From Rhodococcus qingshengii JCM 15477 (lineage in GTDB: Bacteria > Actinomycetota > Actinomycetes > Mycobacteriales > Mycobacteriaceae): a stretch of DNA of 64,000 nt. A program made the translations under genes and the position numbers. Of this stretch, positions 17,328 through 25,962 are shown piece after piece. The stretch is taken from contig NZ_CP096563.1 of NCBI RefSeq assembly GCF_023221595.1, forward strand, positions 4,707,001-4,771,000, given 5' to 3'. Under the pieces are notes generated by a model. It worked only from the letters and a program-made list of their open reading frames with translations, ran no database searches and had not been told where the DNA came from. Within the stretch, counting starts at the first letter, position 1; each line of letters starts with the position of its first letter.

Positions 17328-18758
17328 ATGTCGATCGTCGTACTCGAGAACTACATCAACGGTGAATTCGTCGCCTCAGCCGCGACGGAAACACTCGACC
17401 TGATCAACCCCGTGGACGAGAGTGTGGTCGGGCGTACGCCGGTCTCCACGAAGGAAGACGTCGACGCCGCCGTCGAAGCCGCACAGAGAGCATTCGAGAC
17501 CTGGGGCAAGACGACGCCGAGCGTGCGGCAGGCTGCACTCCTCAAGCTCGCCGACGCCATCGAAGCGCACAGCGACGAAATCGTCGCAGCCGAAAGCGCC
17601 AACACCGGCCAGGCCCACCAGATGATCGCCGACGAAGAGGTCAAGGTCGGAGCCGATCAGATGCGGTTCTTCGCCGGAGCCGCACGACTTCTCGAGGGCA
17701 AGGCGGCCGGAGAGTACATGGAGGGTTTCACCTCCTACGTCCGTCGTGAGCCGATCGGCGTCGTCGGTCAGGTCACGCCCTGGAACTACCCGTTCATGAT
17801 GGCGCTGTGGAAGATCGGGCCCGCCCTCGCGGCCGGCAACACGATCGTCCTCAAGCCCAGCGACACCACACCGGGCAGCACGCTGGTCCTGGCGAAGCTC
17901 TCGAAGGGCATCCTGCCGGACGGCGTGTTCAACGTCGTGCTCGGCAACGGCGGAACCGGAGCGACGTTGGTGGAGAACCCGGCCCTCGGTCTCGTCTCGA
18001 TCACCGGTTCGGTGCGGGCGGGCATCGCTGTCGCCGTGTCCGCAGCACAGCAACTCAAGCGCGCGCACCTCGAACTGGGCGGCAAAGCGCCGGCGATCGT
18101 CTTCGGCGACGTCGACATCGAGAAGACCGCCACCGGCATCGCCGAGGCAGCGTTCTTCAACGGCGGCCAGGATTGCACCGCGGCCACTCGCGTGATCGTT
18201 CACGAGTCCATCCACGATCAGCTCGTCGAAGCCCTCGTCCGGAACGCCGAGAAGCTGCGCCCCGGAGCGCCTTCCGATCCTGATGCCTTCTACGGCCCGC
18301 TCAACAACATCAATCACTTCAACGCCGTGAGCGACAAGATCGCGAACCTGCCGGCGTCGGCCAAGATCGTTACCGGCGGAAAGCGTTCGGGCGAAACCGG
18401 ATTCTTCTTCGAGCCGACCGTCATCACCGGCGTCGCGCAATCGGACGACATCGTGCAGGAAGAGACTTTCGGTCCTATCCTCACAGTCCAGAGCTTCTCC
18501 GACGAGAAGGAGGCGATCACGCTTGCCAACGACGTTCGGTTCGGCCTGGCCTCGAGCATCTGGACCAAGGATCACGGTGTCACGCAACGCGTCTCCGCTG
18601 CTCTCGACTTCGGTGCGGTGTGGATCAACTGCCACATCCCGCTCGTCGCCGAAATGCCGCACGGCGGCTTCAAGTATTCCGGTTACGGCAAGGATCTCTC
18701 GGCCTACGGAGTCGAGGACTACACCCGTCTCAAGCACGTCATGAGTTCGCACGACTGA
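17328..18758 (+). CDS. Aldehyde dehydrogenase, probably 4-aminobutanal dehydrogenase
   Basis: NAD(P)-dependent aldehyde dehydrogenase of 476 residues. Visible are the TPWNYPFMMALWKIGPALAAG nucleotide segment near 150, the general base Glu249 (LELGGK), the nucleophile Cys283 (NGGQDCTAATR) and the closing motif EMPHGGFKYSGYGKD. The fit to gamma-aminobutyraldehyde dehydrogenases is good, and putrescine oxidase next door makes that substrate; the product would be GABA. ATG 17328 follows GAGAGGAA. It faces pucR across a 167-base promoter region and heads the run aldehyde dehydrogenase, USP, permease. Confidence 0.9.
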   Translation: MSIVVLENYINGEFVASAATETLDLINPVDESVVGRTPVSTKEDVDAAVEAAQRAFETWGKTTPSVRQAALLKLADAIEAHSDEIVAAESANTGQAHQMIADEEVKVGADQMRFFAGAARLLEGKAAGEYMEGFTSYVRREPIGVVGQVTPWNYPFMMALWKIGPALAAGNTIVLKPSDTTPGSTLVLAKLSKGILPDGVFNVVLGNGGTGATLVENPALGLVSITGSVRAGIAVAVSAAQQLKRAHLELGGKAPAIVFGDVDIEKTATGIAEAAFFNGGQDCTAATRVIVHESIHDQLVEALVRNAEKLRPGAPSDPDAFYGPLNNINHFNAVSDKIANLPASAKIVTGGKRSGETGFFFEPTVITGVAQSDDIVQEETFGPILTVQSFSDEKEAITLANDVRFGLASSIWTKDHGVTQRVSAALDFGAVWINCHIPLVAEMPHGGFKYSGYGKDLSAYGVEDYTRLKHVMSSHD

Positions 18759-18771
18759 GTCGCCGCCCCTC

Positions 18772-18821
18772 CTGCTGTGCGCCTTTATCAACCCCCCGCG
18801 GTTAATAAAGGCGCACAGCAG
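18772..18821. repeat. 44-bp palindromic repeat, copy 1 (imperfect; 50 bp with flanks)
   Basis: Core 18775-18818: left arm CTGTGCGCCTTTATCAACC, right arm GGTTAATAAAGGCGCACAG, with pairing that continues three bases outward on each side. The same element with perfect symmetry is at 27834-27877. It lies between the aldehyde dehydrogenase stop and the USP start on the same strand, so it could act as a partial terminator or mRNA-stabilising hairpin here. Confidence 0.9.
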
Positions 18822-18848
18822 ATTCCTCCAATCCGGAAAAGAGCCACC

Positions 18849-19748
18849 ATGCGCCTTATCGTCGGATACCTCGCCACACCCAGCGGTAAAGACGGGCTGG
18901 TCCTCGGGGCCCAGCTCGCGCGCAGTCTCGGCGCGCAACTCGACATCTGCATGGTCCTCCCACCGGATCGGACACTGCCGGCCAAGGTTCCCTCGGAAGC
19001 CGGCTACGACGACATCCTCGCCGCGCGTGCACACGACTGGCTCGCCGAGGCGAAAGCGTCGGTGCCCGAGGACATCCAGGTGGAAGTACACCTGAGCTTC
19101 CACGAGTCGTTCGCTCAGGGCCTGCTCGACGAAGTGGACCGACTGAATGCGCTCGCGATCGTGGTGGGAGCTTCCGGCGACGGTTTGCTCGGCCGTCACG
19201 CGATAGGTTCGGTCTCGACCGAACTGCTTCACTCCGCCCATGTCCCGGTAGCACTGGCGCCTCGCGGAACGCGGAACTCGGCGGCCACTGCGATACGAGA
19301 GGTCACCTGTGCACTCGGCACCCGTGTCGGCGCCGACATCGTCTTGAACACCGCCGTGCGCGCCAGCGAACTGATGCAGGTTCCGTTGCGACTGGTCTCA
19401 CTGGTAGCGCTCGACCCCCAGAACGATCTGCGCGATCATCGCGACACCGCCGAGTCGGCCAGGGAGCGTGCACGAAATCACGCTCAGGACACACTCGACG
19501 TCGCAAGAGCCGCGCTCCCCGCGGAGTTCCCCATCGAGGTCATCATTGCCGACGGATCTACCGTGGAATCGGCAGTGCGTCAACTGGACTGGCAGGACGG
19601 CGACCTCGTGATGGTCGGTTCCAGCCGTCTCGCGCAGCCCCGCAAACTGTTCCTGGGCTCGACCGCCGCCAAGATGCTGCGCGTACTGCCCGTACCCATG
19701 GTCGTAGTGCCAAAGCACGAATTCACCCAGCCGGAGGCACTGTCATGA
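18849..19748 (+). CDS. Universal stress protein, two tandem USP domains
   Basis: 299 residues from ATG 18849, made of two UspA-like domains (about 1-145 and 150-295). The first starts MRLIVGYLATPSGKDGLVLG and ends LGRHAIGSVSTELLHSAHVPVALAPRG. The second ends VMVGSSRLAQPRKLFLGSTAAKML-type, with G-x2-G-x9-G-S/T style ATP-site residues. Its ATG is 90 bases after the aldehyde dehydrogenase and its stop overlaps the permease start (ATGA). Pairing of a USP with a transporter of amines is common in actinobacteria; a role in modulating uptake is inference. In-frame ATG 18777 lies inside the palindromic repeat and is rejected. Confidence 0.88.
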   Translation: MRLIVGYLATPSGKDGLVLGAQLARSLGAQLDICMVLPPDRTLPAKVPSEAGYDDILAARAHDWLAEAKASVPEDIQVEVHLSFHESFAQGLLDEVDRLNALAIVVGASGDGLLGRHAIGSVSTELLHSAHVPVALAPRGTRNSAATAIREVTCALGTRVGADIVLNTAVRASELMQVPLRLVSLVALDPQNDLRDHRDTAESARERARNHAQDTLDVARAALPAEFPIEVIIADGSTVESAVRQLDWQDGDLVMVGSSRLAQPRKLFLGSTAAKMLRVLPVPMVVVPKHEFTQPEALS

Positions 19749-21271
19749 CCAGCACCGAACTGAGTTCCAAAGGCCTCGCCACCGGCAAGATCGGCATGAT
19801 CTCCGGCGCGGTGCTCGGAATCTCCTCCGTGGCACCGGGTTACACCCTGACGGCCAGCATCGGATTGATCGTCGCTGCGGTCGGTCTCAAGATGCCCGCC
19901 ATCTTCATCGCCGGCTTCATCCCGATGTTCCTCACCGCGTACGCGTACCGCGAACTGAACTCCGACACACCTGACTGCGGCGCGTCATTCACGTGGTCCA
20001 CCAAGGCATTCGGACCGTACGTCGGCTGGATGTGCGGCTGGGGCATGGTGATCGCCACGATCATCGTGCTCTCGAACCTCGCTGCGATTGCCGTCGACTT
20101 CTTCTATCTGTTCATCGCGCGGGTGGTCGACAATCCGTCGATCGCCGATCTGCCGGGCAATAAATTCGTCAACGTCGGCACCACGCTGGTATTCATCGCG
20201 TTGGCCACCTGGATTGCCAGTCGGGGAATCACGACCAGCGAGCGCGTACAGTTCGCGCTCGTCGGCTTCCAGATGGTGCTGCTGGTCGTCTTCGCCGTCG
20301 TTGCACTGGTTCACGTCGGCGCCGGCGACGCCCCGGCCGGATTGTCCTTCGACCTGAGTTGGTTCAACCCGTTCAGCGGACTCGCCATCGGTGCGTTTGT
20401 CATCGGACTCACCGGATCGATCTTCGCGTTCTGGGGCTGGGATACCTGTCTCACGCTGGGCGAGGAGTCGAAGAACCCCAAGAAGACCCCCGGCCGCGCC
20501 GGTTTGCTCTGTGTCGCAACCATTCTCCTGACCTACCTGCTGGTCGCCGTTGCCGCGATGATGTACGCCGGCGTCGGCGAGGAAGGCCTCGGCCTCGGCA
20601 ATCCCGACAACTCCGAGAACGTCTTCGGCGCTCTGGCCGACCCGGTCCTGGGCAACTGGGGCGGAATGCTTCTGTTCCTCGCGGTCTTCGTCTCTTCAGT
20701 CGCCAGCCTGCAGACCACGTTCCTGCCCGCGGCACGAACCATGCTCGCCATGGGTGCATACGGAGCTTTCCCCAAGAAGCTCGCCGAGGTCTCGCCTCGG
20801 TTCCTGGTGCCGTCGTACGCGACCGTCGTGGCCGGCGCGGTAACCGCAGTGTTCTACAGCGTCGTCACGTTCCTGTCCGAAAGTGCTCTGCTCGACACGA
20901 TCGCCGCACTCGGCATCATGATCTGCTGGTATTACGGCATCACCGCATTCGCGTGCGTGTGGTACTTCCGCAAGACGCTTTTCGAGAGCGTACGAAACTT
21001 CGTCTTCCGGCTCGCGTTCCCACTCATCGGTGGCCTCATGCTGCTTGCGGTGTTCGTCATTTCGGTCCAGGAGAGTATGAATCCGGACAATGCCAGCGGA
21101 GCATCCATCGGCGGAATCGGCCTGGTCTTCTTCCTCGGCTTCGGAATCCTCATCCTCGGCGCGGTCCTGATGATGGTCATGCGAGTGCGCAATCCCGAGT
21201 TCTTCGAGGGCAAGACCCTCAACCGCGACACGGAGGCTCTGCGCGACGAGAACGACCTCAGCGTGTCCTAG
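19745..21271 (+). CDS. APC-superfamily permease, probably putrescine/agmatine importer
   Basis: 508 residues with about twelve membrane helices. The N-terminal helix ISGAVLGISSVAPGYTLTASIG carries the small-residue turn typical of APC amine transporters, and the conserved WGWDTCLTLGEESKNPKKTPGRA loop is present. The C-terminus is charged. The gene overlaps the USP stop by four bases and its end overlaps tetR by four bases on the opposite strand. Its place between aldehyde dehydrogenase and aguBA suggests uptake of putrescine, agmatine or a related amine; the substrate is inferred from context. Confidence 0.87.
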   Translation: MTSTELSSKGLATGKIGMISGAVLGISSVAPGYTLTASIGLIVAAVGLKMPAIFIAGFIPMFLTAYAYRELNSDTPDCGASFTWSTKAFGPYVGWMCGWGMVIATIIVLSNLAAIAVDFFYLFIARVVDNPSIADLPGNKFVNVGTTLVFIALATWIASRGITTSERVQFALVGFQMVLLVVFAVVALVHVGAGDAPAGLSFDLSWFNPFSGLAIGAFVIGLTGSIFAFWGWDTCLTLGEESKNPKKTPGRAGLLCVATILLTYLLVAVAAMMYAGVGEEGLGLGNPDNSENVFGALADPVLGNWGGMLLFLAVFVSSVASLQTTFLPAARTMLAMGAYGAFPKKLAEVSPRFLVPSYATVVAGAVTAVFYSVVTFLSESALLDTIAALGIMICWYYGITAFACVWYFRKTLFESVRNFVFRLAFPLIGGLMLLAVFVISVQESMNPDNASGASIGGIGLVFFLGFGILILGAVLMMVMRVRNPEFFEGKTLNRDTEALRDENDLSVS

Positions 21272-21885
21272 GAGACAGTAGATTCGGGGGCCTGCGCGAT
21301 CAGGCCCGCCATCAACACGCGCAAGCCGAATTCGAAGGCGGCGTCGGCACGTTCGGGATTTTTCCCGGACGTTGCCAACGCCGCCTTCATCGCGTCGTTG
21401 GCTTCGGGTCCCGACGCCCACTGGACGTCCGGCGCCGCCAGGTCCAAGGCCGAACCGAGAACAAAACTGTCGACGGTCGTGATCGCGTGCAGTGTTTCGG
21501 TCGGGTCGAAGCCACCATCGTCAAATGCCTGCGCCAATGCGTTGTACAGAGTGAACGCCACACCGGCCTGCACCGTCTGGGCCGTGAAGAGCGGAATCAG
21601 ACGAGGATGCGCGGCGTAGCTTCGCCGGTACTCGGCTGCCAGCGCCGCGACGGTCTCACTCCAGGTCCCCGAGGCCGACTCGACGTCGATTCCTGCCATC
21701 AGCTTAGCCCTCATCAGTTCGACGATCTCGGCTCGTCCGGAAACGTGGTTGTAGAGCGAGGACGGTCGAACCTTCAGTCTTGCGGCGAGTCCCGGCATGG
21801 TGAAGTCGCCGGATTCGTCCACCGACTCGATCGCTGCCTCGGTGATGATCGCCGGTGAGAGCAGTCGTTGCGATGGCCGCGGCAT
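21268..21885 (-). CDS. TetR-family regulator of the agmatine genes
   Basis: 205-residue TetR regulator. The N-terminal HTH is ITEAAIESVDESGDFTMPGLAARLKVRPSSLYNHV, followed by the helical TetR_C ligand domain. ATG 21885 is chosen because AGGAGG lies at the ideal distance; the extension to 21933 is not HTH-like. It is divergent from aguB, and a 17-bp dyad (21978-21994) sits between them. Likely targets are aguBA and itself, with agmatine or a metabolite as ligand by inference. Confidence 0.88.
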   Translation of the reverse strand: MPRPSQRLLSPAIITEAAIESVDESGDFTMPGLAARLKVRPSSLYNHVSGRAEIVELMRAKLMAGIDVESASGTWSETVAALAAEYRRSYAAHPRLIPLFTAQTVQAGVAFTLYNALAQAFDDGGFDPTETLHAITTVDSFVLGSALDLAAPDVQWASGPEANDAMKAALATSGKNPERADAAFEFGLRVLMAGLIAQAPESTVS

Positions 21886-21977
21886 ATGTCCTCCTGTAGT
21901 GATCCACACCGTTCGGGGCGCTGCAAAAAACAATTCCTCGAAAGTCCTTGATCAATCAGCGCTCACCCACCATACTT

Positions 21978-21994
21978 AACGAATCACATTCGTT
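21978..21994. promoter_or_regulatory. Candidate TetR operator between tetR and aguB
   Basis: Perfect dyad AACGAAT-CAC-ATTCGTT with 7-bp arms and a 3-bp centre, located 41 bases before the aguB ATG and 93 bases before the tetR ATG. Its size and position are typical for a TetR operator controlling both directions. Confidence 0.65.
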
Positions 21995-22034
21995 TTACGT
22001 TGAACGTCGAATACCCGAGCACCGAGGAAACCCC

Positions 22035-22982
22035 ATGCTGACGATCACCGCCCTCACCCCACCCGAGTCACCGGCCGCGACTTCGCCGTCCACGTCCACC
22101 CCTCTGCGTGTGGGTCTCGTCCAACATCGCTGGCACGAGGACCAAGACGACCTCCACGCTGAATTGAGCGAAGGCATTGCGTCCGCAGCGAAGCTGGGCG
22201 CTTCCGTGGTCTTTCTTCCGGAGCTGACGCTCAGCCGCTACCCCGCCTCCACCCCGGCCGGCGACAATCCCGGACGCGCGGCGGAAGACCTGCTCACCGG
22301 ACCCACTTTCGCCTTCGCCACCAAGGCCGCCGCGGAGAACCAGGTTCTCGTTCACGCGTCGTTGTACGAGCGCAGCGACGCCGAGGACGGCCTGGGCTTC
22401 AACACCGCGATCCTGGTCTCGCCCGGGGGTGAACTTCTCGGTCGTACCCGCAAGCTCCACATTCCGGTGACGGCCGGGTACTACGAGGACACGTACTTTC
22501 GCGGCGGTCCGTCCGAGGACGCATACCCCGTTCACGAGGCACTCGGCGCCAAGTTCGGACTCCCGACATGCTGGGACGAGTGGTTCCCCGAGGTCGCACG
22601 TGCATACTCCCTCGCCGGTGCCCAGGTCCTGGTGTACCCGACGGCGATCGGCTCGGAACCCGATCACCCGAACTTCGACACCCAACCGCTGTGGCAGCAA
22701 GTGATCGTCGGAAACGGTGTCGCCAACGGCACTTTCATGGTTGTCCCCAATCGCCACGGCAGTGAAGGTCTCATCACCTTCTACGGTTCGTCGTTCATCT
22801 CGGACCCGTACGGACGCATCCTCGTTCAGGCTCCGCGCGACGAATCAGCCGTCCTGGTCGCAGATCTCGACCTGCAGCACCGTGAAGACTGGCTTGCGCT
22901 GTTCCCGTTCCTGGCCACTCGCCGACCCGACACCTACTCGGCCCTGACCGCACCGGTGAACACTGCAGGAGCCAACCGATGA
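22035..22982 (+). CDS. aguB: N-carbamoylputrescine amidase
   Basis: Nitrilase-superfamily enzyme that hydrolyses N-carbamoylputrescine to putrescine, CO2 and ammonia. From ATG 22035 (315 residues) the catalytic triad is visible: Glu63 (LPELTLSRY), Lys140 (GRTRKLHIP) and Cys179 (LPTCWDEWFPE). The segments TAGYYEDTYF and CWDEWFPEVAR are typical of AguB. GAGGAAA precedes the start; ATG 21948 would run through the putative operator and is rejected. The stop overlaps aguA (ATGA), so both proteins are made together. Confidence 0.92.
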   Translation: MLTITALTPPESPAATSPSTSTPLRVGLVQHRWHEDQDDLHAELSEGIASAAKLGASVVFLPELTLSRYPASTPAGDNPGRAAEDLLTGPTFAFATKAAAENQVLVHASLYERSDAEDGLGFNTAILVSPGGELLGRTRKLHIPVTAGYYEDTYFRGGPSEDAYPVHEALGAKFGLPTCWDEWFPEVARAYSLAGAQVLVYPTAIGSEPDHPNFDTQPLWQQVIVGNGVANGTFMVVPNRHGSEGLITFYGSSFISDPYGRILVQAPRDESAVLVADLDLQHREDWLALFPFLATRRPDTYSALTAPVNTAGANR

Positions 22983-24004
22983 CCTGGCGCATGCCCGCGG
23001 AAAGTGAGCCGCACGAACGTACCTGGATGGCGTACCCGAGCGCCGGATACTCTCTCGGGGACACTGCGGAAGAGCAGCACGAAGCGCGCTCGACGTGGGC
23101 GGCCGTCGCCCACGCCGTCGCCGAATTCGAGCCGGTCACCGTCGTCGTCGATCCCGCCGAAGTCGAAGAAGCACGAAAGTACCTGTCCGAGAAGGTCGAC
23201 ATCGTCGAGGCACCTCTCAACGACGCGTGGATGCGCGACATCGGGCCGACGTTCGTCCTGTCCGACGAAGGCCGTCTCGGCGGAGTCGACTGGGTGTTCA
23301 ACGGCTGGGGTGCACAGGATTGGGCGCAGTGGGACAAGGACTCGAAGATCGGCGCATTTGTCGTCGAACAATCCGGTGCCCAGTTGATCGACTCACCAAT
23401 CGTCAACGAGGGCGGCGGTATTGCGGTCGACGGTCTCGGCACCGTCTTGGTCACCGACACCGTCCAACTCGATCCGGGACGAAACCCCGACCTGACGAAG
23501 GCCGACATCGAGGCCGAACTCGCCCGCACCATCGGCGCCAAGCACGTGATCTGGCTTCCCCGCGGATTGACTCGCGATCAGGAGACGTACGGAACGCGCG
23601 GACACGTCGACATCGTCGCTGCCATCTCTTCCCCCGGAGTTGTACTCGTCCATGACCAACGCAATCCGGTGCACCCCGACTACGCCGTCAGCAAGACGAT
23701 CATCGAGTTGTTCGAAAGCTCGACGGACGTCGGCGGTCGGCCGTGGAAGGTCATTCGGGTACCTGCGCCCGAGATCCTGCGCGACGACGAGGGATTCGTC
23801 GACTACAGCTACATCAACCATCTCGTGGTCAATCGCGGAGTGATCGCCTGCAGCTTCGACGATCCGGCCGACGCCGAAGCGGCCCGGATCCTTGCGGCCG
23901 CCTACCCCGGGCGCACCGTCGTCACCGTCGACGCCAGACCGCTGTTCGAACGTGGCGGCGGCATCCACTGCATCACCCAGCACCAGCCCGCTGAACAAGA
24001 CTGA
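22979..24004 (+). CDS. aguA: Agmatine deiminase
   Basis: Converts agmatine to N-carbamoylputrescine plus ammonia, the step before AguB. The 341-residue protein of the guanidino-group-modifying fold has the N-terminal MPAESEPHERTWMAYP, the central NDAWMRDIGPTFV, TRGHVDIVA (His/Asp of the catalytic set) and the C-terminal nucleophile Cys331 in GGGIHCITQ. The length is slightly short but all catalytic blocks are present. It is translationally coupled to aguB and converges on the VWA-domain gene with 11 bases between stops. Confidence 0.95.
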   Translation: MTWRMPAESEPHERTWMAYPSAGYSLGDTAEEQHEARSTWAAVAHAVAEFEPVTVVVDPAEVEEARKYLSEKVDIVEAPLNDAWMRDIGPTFVLSDEGRLGGVDWVFNGWGAQDWAQWDKDSKIGAFVVEQSGAQLIDSPIVNEGGGIAVDGLGTVLVTDTVQLDPGRNPDLTKADIEAELARTIGAKHVIWLPRGLTRDQETYGTRGHVDIVAAISSPGVVLVHDQRNPVHPDYAVSKTIIELFESSTDVGGRPWKVIRVPAPEILRDDEGFVDYSYINHLVVNRGVIACSFDDPADAEAARILAAAYPGRTVVTVDARPLFERGGGIHCITQHQPAEQD

Positions 24005-24015
24005 CGGCGGCAGAA

Positions 24016-25956
24016 TTAGCGGCGACCTCGCATGTAGTCACTCACGACCGCGGCGCCGAGGCCGTCCAGGTCCGGCGCGATGACGCGTCCACCCACCCGG
24101 TGCGCCATCCGGTCGACCACCCTGGCCAGACCTGGATCCTCACCGAGGCGGAAGAACGTGACCTTGGCGCCCAGCCTGGCCACCGCGTCGAGTGCTCGAA
24201 CCGTCAAACCGAGGGTTCGCGCACTCGGCGGGTAGTCGAACCTGGCTTCTCCGTCCGCTTCGAGATGAGCCGTCGGCTCACCGTCGGTGACGATCAGTAC
24301 CACCGGCTGTGCGTTGGAGTGGCGTCGAAGATGCCTGGCCGCCAACAACAGTGCGTGGTGCAGGTTGGTTCCCTGGTCCCACGCGCCGTCCAAACCAGCG
24401 AGCTCCGACGGGCTCAGCACGTGCGCGTGGCGTCCGAAGGCGATCAACTGGAGTTCGTCGCTGCGAAATCGCGTACTCACCAGATGATTGAGTGCCAGAG
24501 CGGTGCGCTTCATCGGCACCCAGCGATCTTCCATCACCATCGAGAACGACGTGTCCACCAGGAGAGCAACCGCAGCCTGACTGCGCTGTTCGGTTTCGGC
24601 CACCTCGACATCGACGACGCTCAGCCGCACCGGCATTCGGCCCGGGTCACGCAGGACGGCGTTGGTGATGGTTCTCGTGACGTCCCACGGTTCCGTGTCC
24701 CCGAATTCCCATTCGCGGGACGCTCCGGTCGGTTCACCCATCGCACCGGCCCGACGCGTATCGCGTTGACCGGTTCGTGACGACAGTTGCCCGGCGACAT
24801 CGCGCAGAGCAGTCTGTCCGAGCTGTCGCATGGCTTTGGGCGACAAGCGCCATTGACCATCCGGTGCACGATCGAAGAAACCCTGTTCCTGCAAAGCCTT
24901 TTCGAGATCGGCCAGGGTGCGAGCATCAGCGGCGGCTTCGTCGCCGAGTTGCCGCGCGAGTAGCTCGGGGTCGATGTCGTCGAGCGCCGCGCCCGCGTAT
25001 TGCTGCGACAGTTGATCCGCCAAGGATTCCAGCTCGGCGATGTCCTGCAGGGCACCGGTCCCCTCACCCAACCCCATTCCGTTGTCGCCGCGGAACTGTT
25101 GCGAACCTTCCCAGTCCTCACCCGGCCGAGCCGCCTGAAGGAACTGGTCGAGTTGACTCAGCTCACTCATCAGGCTCGGATCACCGAACGCCTGCTGCGC
25201 CAACGCATCCAACTCGTCACGCTGCTCCTGCGAGAGCGAGTTCCGCAATCGTTGTGCAGCCGCCGCGCGCTGCGCCAAAGAATCCAGAAGTTCCTCGACG
25301 TTGCGCGGGTTGTCCGGGAAATACTGCCCGTGCTTGTCCATGAACTCCGCGAACTGCTCCGCAGTGTCGACGCCGCGAGAGTGCGCGTCGAGCAGTTGAT
25401 TCAGATCAGCCAGCATCTGGCGTATCTGCTCACGATCCTCGTCGGTGGCGCCCTCGAGTGCCTGCTTCATTCCCGAGAAGCGTTGATCGAGAACCTCACG
25501 TCCGAGCAGATCACGAATCTTCTCGTAATCCGCGCGAGCCTGTTCGCTGCGCCAGTTGTAGTCGGCCAGATCTTGCACGGCCTGAGCTGTCGACGGCGGT
25601 AACTCCTCGATCCGCATTTCGTTGAATCGTGCGTCGTCGTCGAGAGCACGTGCCAGTTCTTTGCGCTCTTCGAGCACCGCCTTGTCGAGAAGCTTACGAA
25701 CCTCGTCGAGCGTTCCGTCGAGATTGTTGCGGCGTAGCAACTCACGTCGGCGCCGGTTCGCCTGGGCAGCAAGGTCGTCGAGCCCGCGCATGTCCCGGTT
25801 GCCTCGGCGCAGGAGCTCTCGGAGGGCATGGCGCGGCGACGTGCCCGACAACACGTCGTCGCCGATTGCTGCCAGGGCCTCGCGCAGATCCACGGGAGGC
25901 GCGAGCGGATCGGGACCACCGTCGTAAGGCCCGTACCGCGGATTGTGGATCATCAC
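24016..25956 (-). CDS. VWA-domain protein, partner of the adjacent MoxR-type ATPase
   Basis: 646-residue protein, largely alpha-helical and charged up to about residue 440, with a C-terminal von Willebrand A domain. The metal-ion site is visible as DTSFS (468-472), a Thr in QGTNLHH (about 531) and TDGEP (from 557). It corresponds to mycobacterial Rv0959. Such VWA proteins work with MoxR/Mg-chelatase-like AAA+ ATPases as chaperone-like pairs; the client is unknown. The ATPase gene ends 6 bases upstream on the same strand, so they form one operon. Confidence 0.85.
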   Translation of the reverse strand: MMIHNPRYGPYDGGPDPLAPPVDLREALAAIGDDVLSGTSPRHALRELLRRGNRDMRGLDDLAAQANRRRRELLRRNNLDGTLDEVRKLLDKAVLEERKELARALDDDARFNEMRIEELPPSTAQAVQDLADYNWRSEQARADYEKIRDLLGREVLDQRFSGMKQALEGATDEDREQIRQMLADLNQLLDAHSRGVDTAEQFAEFMDKHGQYFPDNPRNVEELLDSLAQRAAAAQRLRNSLSQEQRDELDALAQQAFGDPSLMSELSQLDQFLQAARPGEDWEGSQQFRGDNGMGLGEGTGALQDIAELESLADQLSQQYAGAALDDIDPELLARQLGDEAAADARTLADLEKALQEQGFFDRAPDGQWRLSPKAMRQLGQTALRDVAGQLSSRTGQRDTRRAGAMGEPTGASREWEFGDTEPWDVTRTITNAVLRDPGRMPVRLSVVDVEVAETEQRSQAAVALLVDTSFSMVMEDRWVPMKRTALALNHLVSTRFRSDELQLIAFGRHAHVLSPSELAGLDGAWDQGTNLHHALLLAARHLRRHSNAQPVVLIVTDGEPTAHLEADGEARFDYPPSARTLGLTVRALDAVARLGAKVTFFRLGEDPGLARVVDRMAHRVGGRVIAPDLDGLGAAVVSDYMRGRR

Positions 25957-25962
25957 TGCCCC

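Noticed and set aside
17376..19241. 621-codon minus-strand reading frame across the aldehyde dehydrogenase and USP genes
   Set aside because: It is antisense to two clear genes, runs through the palindromic repeat, and its product is Arg/Gly/Asp-rich without domain character: a GC-driven shadow.
20359..21858. 499-codon plus-strand frame overlapping the permease and tetR
   Set aside because: Arg-rich frame shifted from the permease frame, with no family features.
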